Shown in pieces: positions 8,868 through 19,052 of a stretch of DNA of 64,000 nt. The stretch covers positions 248,001 through 312,000 of the forward strand of contig NZ_JAINZS010000005.1 of assembly GCF_020166495.1 (NCBI RefSeq), written 5' to 3'. Numbering within the stretch: the first letter of the stretch is position 1; each line of letters starts with the position of its first letter. This DNA comes from Robertkochia aurantiaca. Lineage in GTDB: Bacteria > Bacteroidota > Bacteroidia > Flavobacteriales > Flavobacteriaceae. The translations under genes were made by a program, and so were the position numbers. The notes below the pieces were generated by a model, which searched no databases, had not been told where the DNA came from, and was given only the letters and a program-made list of their open reading frames with translations.

Positions 8868-9443
8868 ATGAAGATATACACTAAGACCGGAGATAAAGGA
8901 CAAACCGCACTGTTCGGAGGCGAGCGCGTTCCCAAACATCACATAAGGATCGAAAGTTACGGTACCGTCGATGAGCTGAACTCCTGGGTAGGGCTTTTAA
9001 GAGACCAGGATATCGACGGGGAACTCAGCACCTTTCTTACCGATATTCAGGATCACCTCTTTGTAATGGGAGCCATACTGGCAACACCTCCTTCTAAGGA
9101 AGAACTGAAGAGCGGCAAGAAGCGGCTGGACATTCAACGAATAGAAGAGCATCATATCGAAATGCTTGAAGAGGCGATCGATAAGATGGACAGTGAGTTA
9201 CCCGAAATGACACATTTCGTATTACCCGGAGGACATCAAACCGTGTCATATTGTCACATAGCAAGAACCGTATGCCGAAGAGCCGAGCGACGGGTAACGC
9301 ATCTCAATGAAAATGAACCGGTTGAAGAGATCCTGATCACCTATCTCAATCGCTTATCTGACTACCTTTTTGTACTGGCACGAAAATTGACCTACGATTT
9401 AAAGGCGGAAGAAATACGGTGGATTCCTAAAAAGTCAAGATAA
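8868..9443 (+). CDS. pduO: PduO-type cob(I)alamin adenosyltransferase
   Basis: This cytoplasmic enzyme transfers the adenosyl group of ATP to cob(I)alamin, making coenzyme B12. The 191-residue length is typical. The N-terminal ATP-binding segment TKTGDKGQTALFGGERV and the downstream SYGTVDELNSWVG helix are family signatures. The C-terminal CRRAERRV segment completes the active site. The ATG at 8868 gives the exact family start. It lies 76 bp after the methyltransferase-like gene. The presence of meaB at 25 kb supports a B12-dependent mutase in this organism. Confidence 0.93.
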   Translation: MKIYTKTGDKGQTALFGGERVPKHHIRIESYGTVDELNSWVGLLRDQDIDGELSTFLTDIQDHLFVMGAILATPPSKEELKSGKKRLDIQRIEEHHIEMLEEAIDKMDSELPEMTHFVLPGGHQTVSYCHIARTVCRRAERRVTHLNENEPVEEILITYLNRLSDYLFVLARKLTYDLKAEEIRWIPKKSR

Positions 9444-9541
9444 TTTTTCGTAAGTTATGAGGACTGGAAGTTCATAAATTCTGTTTTATTTCGCTGAAAA
9501 TGACGTTCTTACAAATAATTTGCATTTAATATAGAATTTAC

Positions 9542-9571
9542 TTGACTTTTTCCAATTAAAATTTATTTTTG
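9542..9571 (+). promoter_or_regulatory. Promoter of the DUF2795 gene (both boxes)
   Basis: This is the clearest promoter in the window: TTG at 9542-9544, a 19-bp spacer, then TATTTTTG at 9564-9571. It matches the Bacteroidota TTG-N19-TAnnTTTG arrangement. The transcript would begin near 9578, about 20 nt before the ATG at 9597. Confidence 0.65.
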
Positions 9572-9596
9572 CACAAACTTAAAAATCAAATAGCAG

Positions 9597-9818
9597 ATGT
9601 ATTGGACTTTAGAATTAGCATCTTATCTGGATGATGCGCCCTGGCCAGCCACAAAAGACGAGTTGATCGACTATGCTATTAGAACAGGCGCCCCATTAGA
9701 GGTTGTAGAAAACCTGCAGGCTATGGAAGACGAGGGAGATATGTATGAATCGATCGAAGAGATCTGGCCTGATTATCCTACAGAGGAAGATTACCTCTGG
9801 AACGAGGACGAATATTAA
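9597..9818 (+). CDS. DUF2795 domain small acidic protein
   Basis: A 73-residue, strongly acidic protein conserved in Bacteroidota. The first ~50 residues carry the DUF2795 helix pattern: an ELASYLDDAPWPATKDELIDYA-like opening (here at residues 5-26), then a second helix around VVENLQAMED. The C-terminus is an acidic tail rich in Asp, Glu and Tyr. There is no signal peptide or membrane segment. It has its own promoter and terminator, so it is probably a monocistronic, well-expressed gene. Function is unknown; the fold is helical and might bind nucleic acid or protein. Confidence 0.85.
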   Translation: MYWTLELASYLDDAPWPATKDELIDYAIRTGAPLEVVENLQAMEDEGDMYESIEEIWPDYPTEEDYLWNEDEY

Positions 9819-9844
9819 CAACGACATTAACATTATAAAAGCGG

Positions 9845-9871
9845 AAAAGTCTCTTAAGAGGCTTTTTTTTT
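9845..9871 (+). terminator. Rho-independent terminator after the DUF2795 gene
   Basis: A short hairpin (AAGTCTCTT / AAGAGGCTT) is followed by nine T residues. It ends the DUF2795 transcript just before the secA -7 box. Confidence 0.75.
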
Positions 9872-9874
9872 GCT

Positions 9875-9882
9875 TAATTTTG
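9875..9882 (+). promoter_or_regulatory. Putative -7 box for secA
   Basis: TAATTTTG fits TAnnTTTG and lies 23 bp before the secA ATG. The -33 position falls inside the preceding terminator hairpin and has no TTG. Confidence 0.35.
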
Positions 9883-9905
9883 ACTTTTAATTTTTAGACC
9901 TAAGC

Positions 9906-12900
9906 ATGAGTTTTTTAAATTCAGTAATCAAGATATTCGTTGGTGATAAAGCGAAAAAAGACGTAAAAGAACTGCAGCCGATCGTCGATAAGATAAAATC
10001 TTTCGAAAAATCGATCGCTTCGCTTTCCAACGATGAACTTCGAGCTAAAACAGCACAATTCAAAGAACAGATACAACAAGCCCGGGCTGATTTCGACAAG
10101 CAGATCGAAGCCCTTAAAAAAGAGGCTGAAGATACTGATATCGACCGAAAGGAAGCCATTTATACCGAGATCGACGGTCTGGAAGATCAGGCTTATGAGG
10201 CGACCGAGAACACGCTGAGCGAAATTCTTCCTGAGGCTTTCGCTGTGGTTAAGGAAACCGCACGCCGCTTCACCGAGAATGAGACCCTCAGGGTTACAGC
10301 CTCCGCTTTCGATCGTGAACTTTCAGGAGAGAAAGACTATGTGAGCCTTGAAGACGATAAGGCCATCTGGCAGAATTCATGGGATGCCGCCGGAAAAGAA
10401 GTGACCTGGGATATGATTCACTACGATGTTCAGCTCATCGGTGGTATCGCCATGCACCAGGGTAAGATCGCAGAGATGCAGACAGGAGAAGGTAAAACCC
10501 TTGTGGCCACCCTTCCTGTATATCTCAATGCTCTTACCGGGAAAGGAGTGCACCTGGTTACCGTGAACGATTACCTGGCACGAAGGGACAGTGCGTGGAT
10601 GGCACCCATTTTCGAATTCCACGGACTTACAGTCGACTGTATCGACAATCACCCGCCTAACTCGGCCGGAAGAAGAAAGGCCTATGCATCTGATATCACT
10701 TACGGAACCAATAATGAATTCGGTTTCGATTACCTGAGAGATAATATGGCTCACAGTCCGAATGACCTGGTACAACGACCGCATAATTATGCCATCGTCG
10801 ATGAGGTTGACTCGGTTCTGATCGATGACGCCAGAACACCCCTGATCATTTCAGGACCTGTACCTCAGGGAGATCGTCATGAATTCAATGAACTGAAGCC
10901 AAAAGTGGCCGATTTGGTCAAGCTGCAGCGTCAATACCTGACCGGGGTACTGGCGGAAGCAAAAAAACTGATCGCCGCGGGCGACACCAAAGAAGGTGGA
11001 TTCCAGTTATTACGCGTTCATCGCGGACTTCCCAAAAATAAAGCTCTTATCAAATTCCTGAGTGAAGAAGGAGTGAAACAACTGCTGCAGAAGACAGAAA
11101 ACTTCTATATGCAGGATAACAACCGGGAAATGCCCAAAGTTGATGAAGCCCTCTGGTTTGTCATCGATGAAAAAAGCAATTCCATTGAGCTCACAGATAA
11201 AGGGATCGAACACCTTTCAGGAGACGGTGATCCTGATTTCTTTGTGATGCCTGATATCGGTACTGAGATCGCCTCTATCGAAAATAAAGAACTGCCGGTT
11301 GAAGAAGAAGCTGCACTAAAGGAAGAACTATTCAAAGATTTCGCCGTAAAGAGCGAACGCATCCACACCATGAACCAGCTTCTCAAGGCCTATACCCTAT
11401 TTGAGAAAGACACCGAGTACGTGGTAATGGAAAATAAGGTCATGATCGTAGATGAACAGACCGGACGTATCATGGAAGGGCGTCGTTATTCAGACGGTCT
11501 CCATCAGGCCATCGAAGCCAAGGAGAACGTGAAGATCGAGGCGGCCACCCAAACCTTTGCCACCATCACCCTCCAGAATTATTTCAGAATGTACCGCAAG
11601 CTTTCGGGTATGACCGGTACGGCCATTACCGAAGCGGGTGAGTTCTGGGAGATCTATGAACTCGATGTGATGGAGATCCCTACCAACAGGCCGATCGCCA
11701 GGGATGACAAAGAAGATCTTATCTATAAGACCAAGCGCGAGAAATACAACGCGGTGATCGAAGATATCGTTAAGCTCGTTAACCAGGGAAGACCTGTTCT
11801 GGTCGGTACCACCTCGGTTGAGATCTCTGAGCTGCTTTCAAAAATGTTATCGATAAGAAAGATCAACCATAATGTACTGAACGCGAAACTGCATAAAAAA
11901 GAGGCCGATATCGTTGCTGAGGCCGGAAAGGCAGGAATCGTTACCATCGCTACCAATATGGCAGGTAGGGGTACCGATATCAAGCTCTCGAAAGAAGTGA
12001 AAGATGCAGGTGGTTTAGCGATTATCGGTACAGAAAGACACGATTCCAGAAGGGTCGACAGACAGCTTCGCGGACGTTCAGGACGTCAGGGAGATCCGGG
12101 ATCTTCACAGTTCTACGTATCTCTTGAAGATAACCTGATGCGACTGTTCGGTTCTGACCGGGTAGCCAAAATGATGGATAAAATGGGACTGGAAGAAGGT
12201 GAGGTCATTCAGCATTCGATGATGACCAAGTCTATTGAAAGAGCCCAGAAAAAGGTAGAGGAAAACAACTTTGGTATTCGTAAGCGACTGCTCGAATACG
12301 ATGATGTGATGAACGCCCAGCGTGAGGTGGTCTACAAGAGACGCCGTCACGCCCTGCAAGGGGAAAGGCTGAAGGTCGATATCGCCAATATGATCTTCGA
12401 CACCTGTGAAGCCATTGCTGAGACCAATAAATCGGCCAATGACTACAAGAACTTCGAGTTCGAGCTGATCAAGTACTTTGCCATCACCTCTCCGGTTACA
12501 GAAGAAGAGTTCAAAAAGATGAATGAACTCGAGATCGCCTCAAAGGTTTATAAGGAGGTCTACGCTCACTACCAGCAGAAGATGAAGCGAAGTGCCTTGA
12601 CGGCATACCCTGTGATCAAGAATGTATACGAGAACCAGGGAGACAAGTTCGAACGTATCGTGGTACCGTTCACCGATGGGGTTAAAACCCTGAAAGTGGT
12701 GACCAACCTGAAAGATGCTTACGAATCTGAGGGTGAAAAACTCATCAGCGACTTTGAAAAGAATATCACCCTGGCCATCATCGATGAAGCCTGGAAGAAT
12801 CACCTTAGAAAGATGGACGAGCTGAAACAATCCGTTCAGCTGGCCGTTCACGAACAGAAAGACCCGTTACTGATCTATAAGTTCGAAGCTTTTGAACTTT

Positions 12901-13271
12901 TTAAAGAGATGATCGACAAGGTAAACAGGGACGTGATTTCCTTCCTCTTCAAAGGTGAACTGCCTACCCAGGATACCAACAACATCCAGGAGGCCCGTGA
13001 GGTAAAGAAAAAAGAGGACTACCGCACCAGTAAGGAAGAAATTCCTAACAGCGATGAGCTGGCGGCTCAGAACAGGGCTGCAGGTCAGCAGACCGGAGGT
13101 CAGAGACCACAGGTAACAGAAACCATCGTTCGTGAAAAACCCAAAATCGGAAGAAACGAAAGGGTTACCATCAAGAACGTTATGACAGGTGAAAATAAGA
13201 CCCTCAAATATAAACAGGCCGAGCCTTTAATAGATAAGGGAGACTGGGTATTGATCGAAGACGAGCAATAA
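9906..13271 (+). CDS. secA: Preprotein translocase ATPase SecA
   Basis: SecA drives secretory proteins through SecYEG by ATP hydrolysis. The 1121-residue length is much longer than E. coli SecA (901) but normal for Bacteroidota, which carry an insertion between the DEVD motif and the second half; here it covers about residues 325-490. Walker A MQTGEGKT lies near residue 190-198, [13 protein letters not shown] near 298, and NMAGRGTDI plus [11 protein letters not shown] mark the second motor domain. The C-terminus lacks the Cys-rich zinc tail and ends in a KNVMTGE ... [13 protein letters not shown] segment seen in this phylum. It is followed by a strong terminator. Confidence 0.97.
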   Translation: MSFLNSVIKIFVGDKAKKDVKELQPIVDKIKSFEKSIASLSNDELRAKTAQFKEQIQQARADFDKQIEALKKEAEDTDIDRKEAIYTEIDGLEDQAYEATENTLSEILPEAFAVVKETARRFTENETLRVTASAFDRELSGEKDYVSLEDDKAIWQNSWDAAGKEVTWDMIHYDVQLIGGIAMHQGKIAEMQTGEGKTLVATLPVYLNALTGKGVHLVTVNDYLARRDSAWMAPIFEFHGLTVDCIDNHPPNSAGRRKAYASDITYGTNNEFGFDYLRDNMAHSPNDLVQRPHNYAIVDEVDSVLIDDARTPLIISGPVPQGDRHEFNELKPKVADLVKLQRQYLTGVLAEAKKLIAAGDTKEGGFQLLRVHRGLPKNKALIKFLSEEGVKQLLQKTENFYMQDNNREMPKVDEALWFVIDEKSNSIELTDKGIEHLSGDGDPDFFVMPDIGTEIASIENKELPVEEEAALKEELFKDFAVKSERIHTMNQLLKAYTLFEKDTEYVVMENKVMIVDEQTGRIMEGRRYSDGLHQAIEAKENVKIEAATQTFATITLQNYFRMYRKLSGMTGTAITEAGEFWEIYELDVMEIPTNRPIARDDKEDLIYKTKREKYNAVIEDIVKLVNQGRPVLVGTTSVEISELLSKMLSIRKINHNVLNAKLHKKEADIVAEAGKAGIVTIATNMAGRGTDIKLSKEVKDAGGLAIIGTERHDSRRVDRQLRGRSGRQGDPGSSQFYVSLEDNLMRLFGSDRVAKMMDKMGLEEGEVIQHSMMTKSIERAQKKVEENNFGIRKRLLEYDDVMNAQREVVYKRRRHALQGERLKVDIANMIFDTCEAIAETNKSANDYKNFEFELIKYFAITSPVTEEEFKKMNELEIASKVYKEVYAHYQQKMKRSALTAYPVIKNVYENQGDKFERIVVPFTDGVKTLKVVTNLKDAYESEGEKLISDFEKNITLAIIDEAWKNHLRKMDELKQSVQLAVHEQKDPLLIYKFEAFELFKEMIDKVNRDVISFLFKGELPTQDTNNIQEAREVKKKEDYRTSKEEIPNSDELAAQNRAAGQQTGGQRPQVTETIVREKPKIGRNERVTIKNVMTGENKTLKYKQAEPLIDKGDWVLIEDEQ

Positions 13272-13304
13272 CTGTCAGGGGCTTAGACCTTTATAGAAAG
13301 CCAT

Positions 13305-13345
13305 TAAAAAAAGCGGTAGCAATTTCCCATTGTTATCGCTTTTTT
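13305..13345 (+). terminator. Rho-independent terminator after secA
   Basis: A stem of about 15 bp (AAAAAGCGGTAGCAA / TTGTTATCGCTTTTT) with a 7-nt loop and flanking A and T runs ends the secA transcript. Confidence 0.8.
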
Positions 13346-13492
13346 AGTTTAAAATAAATATATTTATCACCAGATGCCGGCCACGTGAACAACGCAAAAC
13401 AGGGAGCCCCATCCTGATCGCAGGCATCCGAACTTAGCCATAGGAAAACATGATTCGAAGATAAACGATCCCTAAACGACCAAAGCGAACCT

Positions 13493-14698
13493 ATGGAAAT
13501 GAATTCGAGGAACAGTAAGACTACCCTGATTCTCAGGGCTAATTACTTTTCTGCCATTTTAATGCTGATCCTCGCACCTGTATGCTATTACCTTCTTGAT
13601 TTTCAGGCTGTAATACCCGTTTGTTTTTCTCTTTACGGCATTGTGATACTGGTCAATACCCTGTTCTTCTACCGTCACCGGAACCTGACAATGACATATA
13701 TAATCACAACCGTGAGTGCATTGATCGGCTCGCTGGTGGTTACCCTTTACAGCGGCGGTATCAACAGTCCGTTCATATTTGTACTGGCCCTGATCGTTTT
13801 CGCCGGCTATATGGCCACAAGAGCCTATGGGGTCATTCATTTTTACCTTATCACGCTTCTTATCATCCTGACATACCTGCTCACCTTTTTTGACATACAT
13901 TTTGAAAATGCGGTACCCGAAAGATACCGAAGCATTTTCAGCCTGATCAGCATACTGTTCTCAGTATACATTTTAGGCGGAATTTTCGGGAAGGTTATGC
14001 TGGGCAGCTATCATAACCTGTACGAATCCAAGAAAGAGCTGGAAAAACAAAGCCTTCAGAAAGAAGTACTGCTGAAAGAGATACACCACAGGGTAAAAAA
14101 CAACCTACAGACCGTTTCAAGCCTGCTCAGCCTGCAATCAAGAGGTACTGAGCACGGCGATGCCCGTAACATTCTTCAAAATTCGAAAAACCGGGTCATA
14201 TCTATGGCCATGATCCATGAAATGCTGTATGCTTATGACGATATTTCCAGGATACATTACGGTGATTATGTCACCCAGCTGGCCGAATACCTGGTGCGAT
14301 CCTACAAAGGCTATCAGCACAACATCAACCTCAGGATCGAGATCCCCGATGTACGGCTGAACATCGATACTGCCATTCCCCTCGGACTGCTGATCAACGA
14401 GTTTATAACAAACACCCTCAAACATGGGTTTGAAGAAGAACAAGCCGGGGAGATCTGTATTTGCCTGGACAAACTGGATAACGGGGCATATCTCCTTGAA
14501 CTGACAGATGACGGTAAAGGTTTTGATCGCGAAAATCTGAATGTGTCACGCAGATCGCTCGGGCTGAAACTTATCGACAGCCTGGTGCGGCAGCTGAACG
14601 GGAAGATCTCTTACCCAGAAAAGGAACGAGGGGTCACCTACCAGATTGTTTTTACCGAAACCAGATCTCAAACAAAGCAGGCAGGAGAGACTTTCTAA
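13493..14698 (+). CDS. Membrane sensor histidine kinase, HisKA_2 type
   Basis: The 401-residue protein has about six hydrophobic segments in the first ~175 residues and no obvious extracytoplasmic sensor domain. A short coiled coil leads into a HisKA_2 dimerisation domain with EIHHRVKNNLQTVSSLLSLQ (phospho-acceptor His near residue 198). A HATPase_c domain follows: N-box INEFITNTLKHGF, G1 box DDGKGFD, G2 box SLGLKLI. This subfamily often feeds response regulators without DNA-binding domains. No response regulator is adjacent, so it is an orphan here. The hydroxylase-family gene starts 50 bp downstream, so shared transcription is possible. The signal is unknown. Confidence 0.88.
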   Translation: MEMNSRNSKTTLILRANYFSAILMLILAPVCYYLLDFQAVIPVCFSLYGIVILVNTLFFYRHRNLTMTYIITTVSALIGSLVVTLYSGGINSPFIFVLALIVFAGYMATRAYGVIHFYLITLLIILTYLLTFFDIHFENAVPERYRSIFSLISILFSVYILGGIFGKVMLGSYHNLYESKKELEKQSLQKEVLLKEIHHRVKNNLQTVSSLLSLQSRGTEHGDARNILQNSKNRVISMAMIHEMLYAYDDISRIHYGDYVTQLAEYLVRSYKGYQHNINLRIEIPDVRLNIDTAIPLGLLINEFITNTLKHGFEEEQAGEICICLDKLDNGAYLLELTDDGKGFDRENLNVSRRSLGLKLIDSLVRQLNGKISYPEKERGVTYQIVFTETRSQTKQAGETF

Positions 14699-14748
14699 TT
14701 AGCCGATGATGTAGTACATTTGAGAGGCATCAATCCAACAAAACAGAA

Positions 14749-16014
14749 ATGGAAACCTATGCGACCGCTTTATTATATGCCATTCCTTTTTTTATAGGCT
14801 TGGTATTACTGGAGATCCTGTACGGGCATTTTGTAAAGAATCAGACCCACACCGTTATGGATACTGTGTCGAGTCTGAGTTCAGGCCTTACCAATATTAT
14901 TAAGGATTCCCTCGGACTGGCAGTGGTGTTGATATCCTATCCTTTCATGGTCGACCACCTGGCTGTTTTCGATATCCCATCGACCTGGGCGGTCTATGCC
15001 ATAGGTTTTGTTGCGATCGATTTCGCCGGATACTGGAATCACCGCTTAAGCCATAAGGTCAATATTTTCTGGAACCAGCATGTGATACATCACAGCAGTG
15101 AAGAATTCAATCTTGCTTGTGCCCTGCGTCAATCCATCTCGAATGTGATCGGTTACTTTCCCCTGTTACTGCTGCCGGCAGCGATTTTAGGCGTGCCCGC
15201 AAAAGTGATCGCCATCCTGGCACCGATACAGCTGTTTTTACAGTTCTGGTACCATACCCGGCATATCGGTAAAATGGGTTGGCTGGAGTATATCATCGTA
15301 ACCCCATCACAGCACCGGGTGCACCACGCCATCAACCCGGAATATATCGACAAGAACCTGGGGCAGATCTTTTGTGTATGGGACCGAATGTTCGGCACCT
15401 TTCAGGAGGAACTGGAGGAAGTTCCCCCTGTTTACGGGGTATTAAAACCGGCGGCCACCTGGAATCCCGTTATCATAAATTTCCAGCACTTCTGGAGACT
15501 TACACAGGATGCATGGCGTACCCGCAATTGGTTCGATAAATTGCGTATCTGGTTCATGCCCACAGGGTGGAGACCTGAAGACGTCAAAGAAAAATACCCT
15601 CTCACCACCATCAGCGATGTATACCGTTTTGACAAATACGATCCGGAAGTCAGTAATGGCCTAAAAAGCTATGCTATCTTTCAGTTACTGAGCAACACCG
15701 CCCTGATGCTGTTCATGTTCTACAACTATACCGGGATCGGCTTCGAAGGCTTATTGCTTTTCGGCCTGTTTGTTTTCACCGGTATTTTCGGATATTCAAG
15801 TCTGATGGACGGGAAACGATTCGCTCCTTATATCGAGATGATACGATCGGTCGCAGCCCTGCTTTACCTGGGCTACACGGGAAGTTGGTTCGGTATTGAA
15901 AACCACCTTCCTGCAGGAAATACGATCGTAGTCATGTATTTTGTTATCACCATGCTTGGCACGGTATATTTCGGATTCCTTGAACAAAAGGATCGATTTG
16001 GCACCCTGGCCTGA
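14749..16014 (+). CDS. Fatty acid hydroxylase / sterol desaturase family membrane protein
   Basis: This is a di-iron membrane oxidase family protein of 421 residues. The His motifs are present: HRLSH near residue 103, NQHVIHH near 109-115, and QHRVHH near 187-192 with the NPEYIDKNLG extension. Several hydrophobic segments flank the His-rich core (about residues 1-290). An extra C-terminal region (about 300-420) has three or four more hydrophobic segments and no His cluster, as in some Bacteroidota and animal alkylglycerol monooxygenase-like members. The reaction is O2-dependent lipid hydroxylation or desaturation; the substrate is unknown. TACATTTG at 14715-14722 could be its -7 box. Confidence 0.85.
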   Translation: METYATALLYAIPFFIGLVLLEILYGHFVKNQTHTVMDTVSSLSSGLTNIIKDSLGLAVVLISYPFMVDHLAVFDIPSTWAVYAIGFVAIDFAGYWNHRLSHKVNIFWNQHVIHHSSEEFNLACALRQSISNVIGYFPLLLLPAAILGVPAKVIAILAPIQLFLQFWYHTRHIGKMGWLEYIIVTPSQHRVHHAINPEYIDKNLGQIFCVWDRMFGTFQEELEEVPPVYGVLKPAATWNPVIINFQHFWRLTQDAWRTRNWFDKLRIWFMPTGWRPEDVKEKYPLTTISDVYRFDKYDPEVSNGLKSYAIFQLLSNTALMLFMFYNYTGIGFEGLLLFGLFVFTGIFGYSSLMDGKRFAPYIEMIRSVAALLYLGYTGSWFGIENHLPAGNTIVVMYFVITMLGTVYFGFLEQKDRFGTLA

Positions 16015-16090
16015 ATTCACTTTTGATCAGAATTTTTTCTCTCCCTGCGTTTTGGTTATCTTGTAAGACAAAACATACCTGCTCAACTAT

Positions 16091-18610
16091 ATGAAAAAAA
16101 TAATTATTGCATTCCTGCTGTGTTTCCTTGGCGAGACCGGCATGGCACAGGATTACTTTCTTGAAAAATACCAACCCTTTGATGAAAATATTCCATCACC
16201 GGAAGCTTTCCTGGGATATGGTATTGGTGAACAGCACACCCGCCATGATATGATCGTGGCCTATCTCAGGCTGTTGGCTGAACGATCAGACCGCGCTGAG
16301 ATCGAAGAATACGGTAAAACCTATGAGGGCCGTCCCCTGTTGATCTTACGGGTAAGCAGCCCACAGAACCTGAATCGAATTGATGCACTTAGGGACACCC
16401 ATTTGCAAATCAAAAATGGAGAAGCATCCCCTTCCGCTGAACAACCGGTATTTATCAATCTTGGATACAACGTACACGGGAATGAACCATCGAGTTCAGA
16501 GGCAGCGCTTCTGGCCGCCTACACCCTGGTAGCCTCGGAAAACAGTTCTGTGGCTAATTACAGGGAGCATGCGGTCGTATTCATCGATCCGACCATCAAT
16601 CCCGACGGAAGAGACAGACACACCCACTGGGCAAACAGTTTCAAAGGAGATCCGCTGGTAGATGACCCTCAGGATATCGAACATAACGAAGCCTGGCCAG
16701 GTGGACGCACCAATCACTATTGGTTTGACCTGAACCGTGACTGGTTACTGGCAGTTCACCCCGAAAGCCGTGGAAAACTCAATTGGTACCACCACTGGTA
16801 TCCCAACGTGGTGACAGATTTCCATGAGATGGGAACAGAAAGCACCTATTTCTTCGAGCCCATGAAAGCCATCGGTTCGAAAGACCCGATTATGCCGGCT
16901 GAAAATTATGAAGACCTGAACGAATTATTCGGCACTTATTTTGCCTCTTCCCTCGATTCGATCGGTTCGCTGTATTTTACCGGAGAGGTATTCGATGGCA
17001 CCTACCCGGGGTATGGTTCTTCGTATCCTGACCTTCAGGGTGGTTTAGGACTGCTTTTTGAACAGGCCAGCTCACGGGGTCATCTTCAAAAAACCGAAAT
17101 GGGTGAGATCAGTTTTCCTTTTACGATCAGAAACCAGTTTGTATCGAGCATGACAACAGTGAAAGCCTCAGTTGAAAACCGGGAATACCTCCAGGATTAC
17201 CTGAGGAGGTTCTTCGATTCTGCCATCGAAAATGCCCGGAAAAGCGACATTAATGCCTACCGCTTTACCGTTGATAACGACCGAAACAGACTCAAGGCGT
17301 TTCTCGATAAGCTGCTGATTCATCGCATTGATGTATATCGGGAAGATGATGGTTCATACCTCGTTCCCACAGCTCAGGAACAGTACCGCATGGTACAGAC
17401 AGTTTTCGAAACCTACGATGAATACCGTGATAGTGTATATTACGATGCTTCTGCCTGGTCTTTAGCCAACTTCTATAATGTGAATTATAAACCGGTAAGC
17501 GGTCGCATCAGACCTGAAAACAAAATCACCGAAGAAGATATTATGATCGAAAGCCCGCAGGTACAACCTGCCTCCTATGCTTATCTGGGTGACTGGCGGG
17601 ACTACAACGGGGCTGCTTTTCTGCATTATCTGCAGGAAAAAAAGGTGCGTGTTCAGGCGGCTTTCAAACCGTTCACCACCGCAGTAAATGGTGAAACCAC
17701 CACTTTTCCGGCCGGCACCCTGGTGGTTCCCGTTAGCAAACAGGATATGAGCGAAGATGCGCTTTATGATGTTATCAAGTCGGGGGTGGAACGTTTCGGA
17801 GTCCCGGTTTCATCAGTTGGCACCGGGTATCACCAGGGCGCAGGCATCGACCTGGGTAGCCGTTACGTTGAAACCATCAAACCACCCAAACCTTTTATGC
17901 TGGTAGGTGAAGGTGTGAGGTCGTATGAGGCCGGTGAGGTCTGGCACCTGCTCGACCAAAGGGTGCACATGCCGATCACCAAAATCCCGATGAGAGATTT
18001 CTCCCGGTCGGAAATCGAAAAATATAATACCATGGTCATGGTATCCGGACGTTATAACAACCTTGACAGCACGGATCGCAACCGGATAAAAAACTGGGTA
18101 TCTGAAGGGAATACGCTCATTGCCATCGGCGATGCGGTATCCTGGCTTATCGAAAATGATATGATCAAAGAAGAACTTATCGAAGAGGAAAAAGATACGG
18201 TTATACCCGTAAGAAAGCCGTATATCGATGCTCCGGAGTATCTGGGCCGTGAGGAAGTCGGAGGAGCTATTTTCGAAGTGAACCTCGACCTCACCCATCC
18301 TGTTGCATTTGGATATACAGAGCCGGAACTGCCGGTATACAAGAACAACTCAGTATGGTTAGCCCCCAGTAAGAATGCCTTTTCAACCATCGCTAAGTAT
18401 ACCGATGACCCGCATATCGACGGATATATTACAGAAAAGAATCTGAACAACTACCTGAAGCCTGCCGCTTCTGTGGTAGCCAGTAAACTCGGCAGCGGCC
18501 GGGTACTATTATTTGCAGACAACCCGAATTTCAGAGGGGCGTGGTACGGCACCAATAAAATGTTCTTCAATGCTTTATTCTTTGGTTCCCAGGTAAGAAT
18601 CCCGGACTGA
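16091..18610 (+). CDS. Secreted M14-family zinc carboxypeptidase
   Basis: The 839-residue product opens with a signal peptide (about residues 1-20, MKKIIIAFLLCFLGETGMAQ). The M14 catalytic domain covers about residues 45-370. It shows the zinc motif HGNEPSSSEA near residue 135, a downstream TDFHEMG histidine near 248, and a FEQASSRG segment that resembles the catalytic Glu region. The C-terminal half (about 400-839) looks like the class I glutamine amidotransferase-like domain that often follows in Bacteroidota M14 proteins. It lacks a T9SS tail, so it is probably periplasmic. It ends at a shared bidirectional terminator. Confidence 0.88.
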   Translation: MKKIIIAFLLCFLGETGMAQDYFLEKYQPFDENIPSPEAFLGYGIGEQHTRHDMIVAYLRLLAERSDRAEIEEYGKTYEGRPLLILRVSSPQNLNRIDALRDTHLQIKNGEASPSAEQPVFINLGYNVHGNEPSSSEAALLAAYTLVASENSSVANYREHAVVFIDPTINPDGRDRHTHWANSFKGDPLVDDPQDIEHNEAWPGGRTNHYWFDLNRDWLLAVHPESRGKLNWYHHWYPNVVTDFHEMGTESTYFFEPMKAIGSKDPIMPAENYEDLNELFGTYFASSLDSIGSLYFTGEVFDGTYPGYGSSYPDLQGGLGLLFEQASSRGHLQKTEMGEISFPFTIRNQFVSSMTTVKASVENREYLQDYLRRFFDSAIENARKSDINAYRFTVDNDRNRLKAFLDKLLIHRIDVYREDDGSYLVPTAQEQYRMVQTVFETYDEYRDSVYYDASAWSLANFYNVNYKPVSGRIRPENKITEEDIMIESPQVQPASYAYLGDWRDYNGAAFLHYLQEKKVRVQAAFKPFTTAVNGETTTFPAGTLVVPVSKQDMSEDALYDVIKSGVERFGVPVSSVGTGYHQGAGIDLGSRYVETIKPPKPFMLVGEGVRSYEAGEVWHLLDQRVHMPITKIPMRDFSRSEIEKYNTMVMVSGRYNNLDSTDRNRIKNWVSEGNTLIAIGDAVSWLIENDMIKEELIEEEKDTVIPVRKPYIDAPEYLGREEVGGAIFEVNLDLTHPVAFGYTEPELPVYKNNSVWLAPSKNAFSTIAKYTDDPHIDGYITEKNLNNYLKPAASVVASKLGSGRVLLFADNPNFRGAWYGTNKMFFNALFFGSQVRIPD

Positions 18611-18629
18611 TTTTGAATACACATTATAC

Positions 18630-18661
18630 AAAAAAAGGCCCTTTGCAGGGCCTTTTTTTTT
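18630..18661. terminator. Bidirectional terminator
   Basis: A perfect stem, AAAAAAAGGCCCT / AGGGCCTTTTTTT with a TTGC loop, lies between the convergent M14 peptidase gene and the anti-sigma-like gene. The A/T runs on both sides allow it to work in both directions. Confidence 0.85.
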
Positions 18662-18664
18662 TGA

Positions 18665-19051
18665 TCAGTTATTATAGAATCTTTGATCGATCTTCCTTTT
18701 CAGAAAGACGATCTGTATCACAGCCATTACGACAAAAACAGCAGTACCATATACCGCCAACGGTGAAAACTCGCCCCAGCTCCAGGATAATTCCCATGGA
18801 AAGAGATCAACCGGAAGACCGGTGAGCCCCATGGGGTTCGCGATCGCAAGCACCCCTAAAAAAAGCAGGATAAGCGCCGTCGTAAGCCATGCCCACTTCG
18901 GGATCAGGGCACGATATTTTATACTGGCAGCCTGGCGCTGAATCGCAGCCATTATATTCATTTTCAAAGCCGGTGAAGGCGTTTCAAGGCCTGTATCCTT
19001 AACTGCTTTCCTGATGAAACTATCCAGTTTCTTTTCTTCCTGATTATTCAT
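18665..19051 (-). CDS. Small membrane protein, probable anti-sigma partner
   Basis: The 128-residue product has a soluble N-terminus of about 45 residues with a predicted amphipathic helix, then two hydrophobic segments (about 50-68 and 95-113) and a short basic tail. Its start lies one base after the upstream ECF sigma stop, so translation is coupled. That position and layout suggest a membrane anti-sigma factor, but there is no HxxxCxxC zinc motif and no similarity I can name. The role is inferred from context only. Confidence 0.6.
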   Translation of the reverse strand: MNNQEEKKLDSFIRKAVKDTGLETPSPALKMNIMAAIQRQAASIKYRALIPKWAWLTTALILLFLGVLAIANPMGLTGLPVDLFPWELSWSWGEFSPLAVYGTAVFVVMAVIQIVFLKRKIDQRFYNN

Positions 19052-19052
19052 A

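Noticed and set aside
13346-13492. Possible small RNA or tRNA between secA and the histidine kinase
   Set aside because: No tRNA-like cloverleaf, conserved box or promoter-terminator pair was found after the secA terminator.
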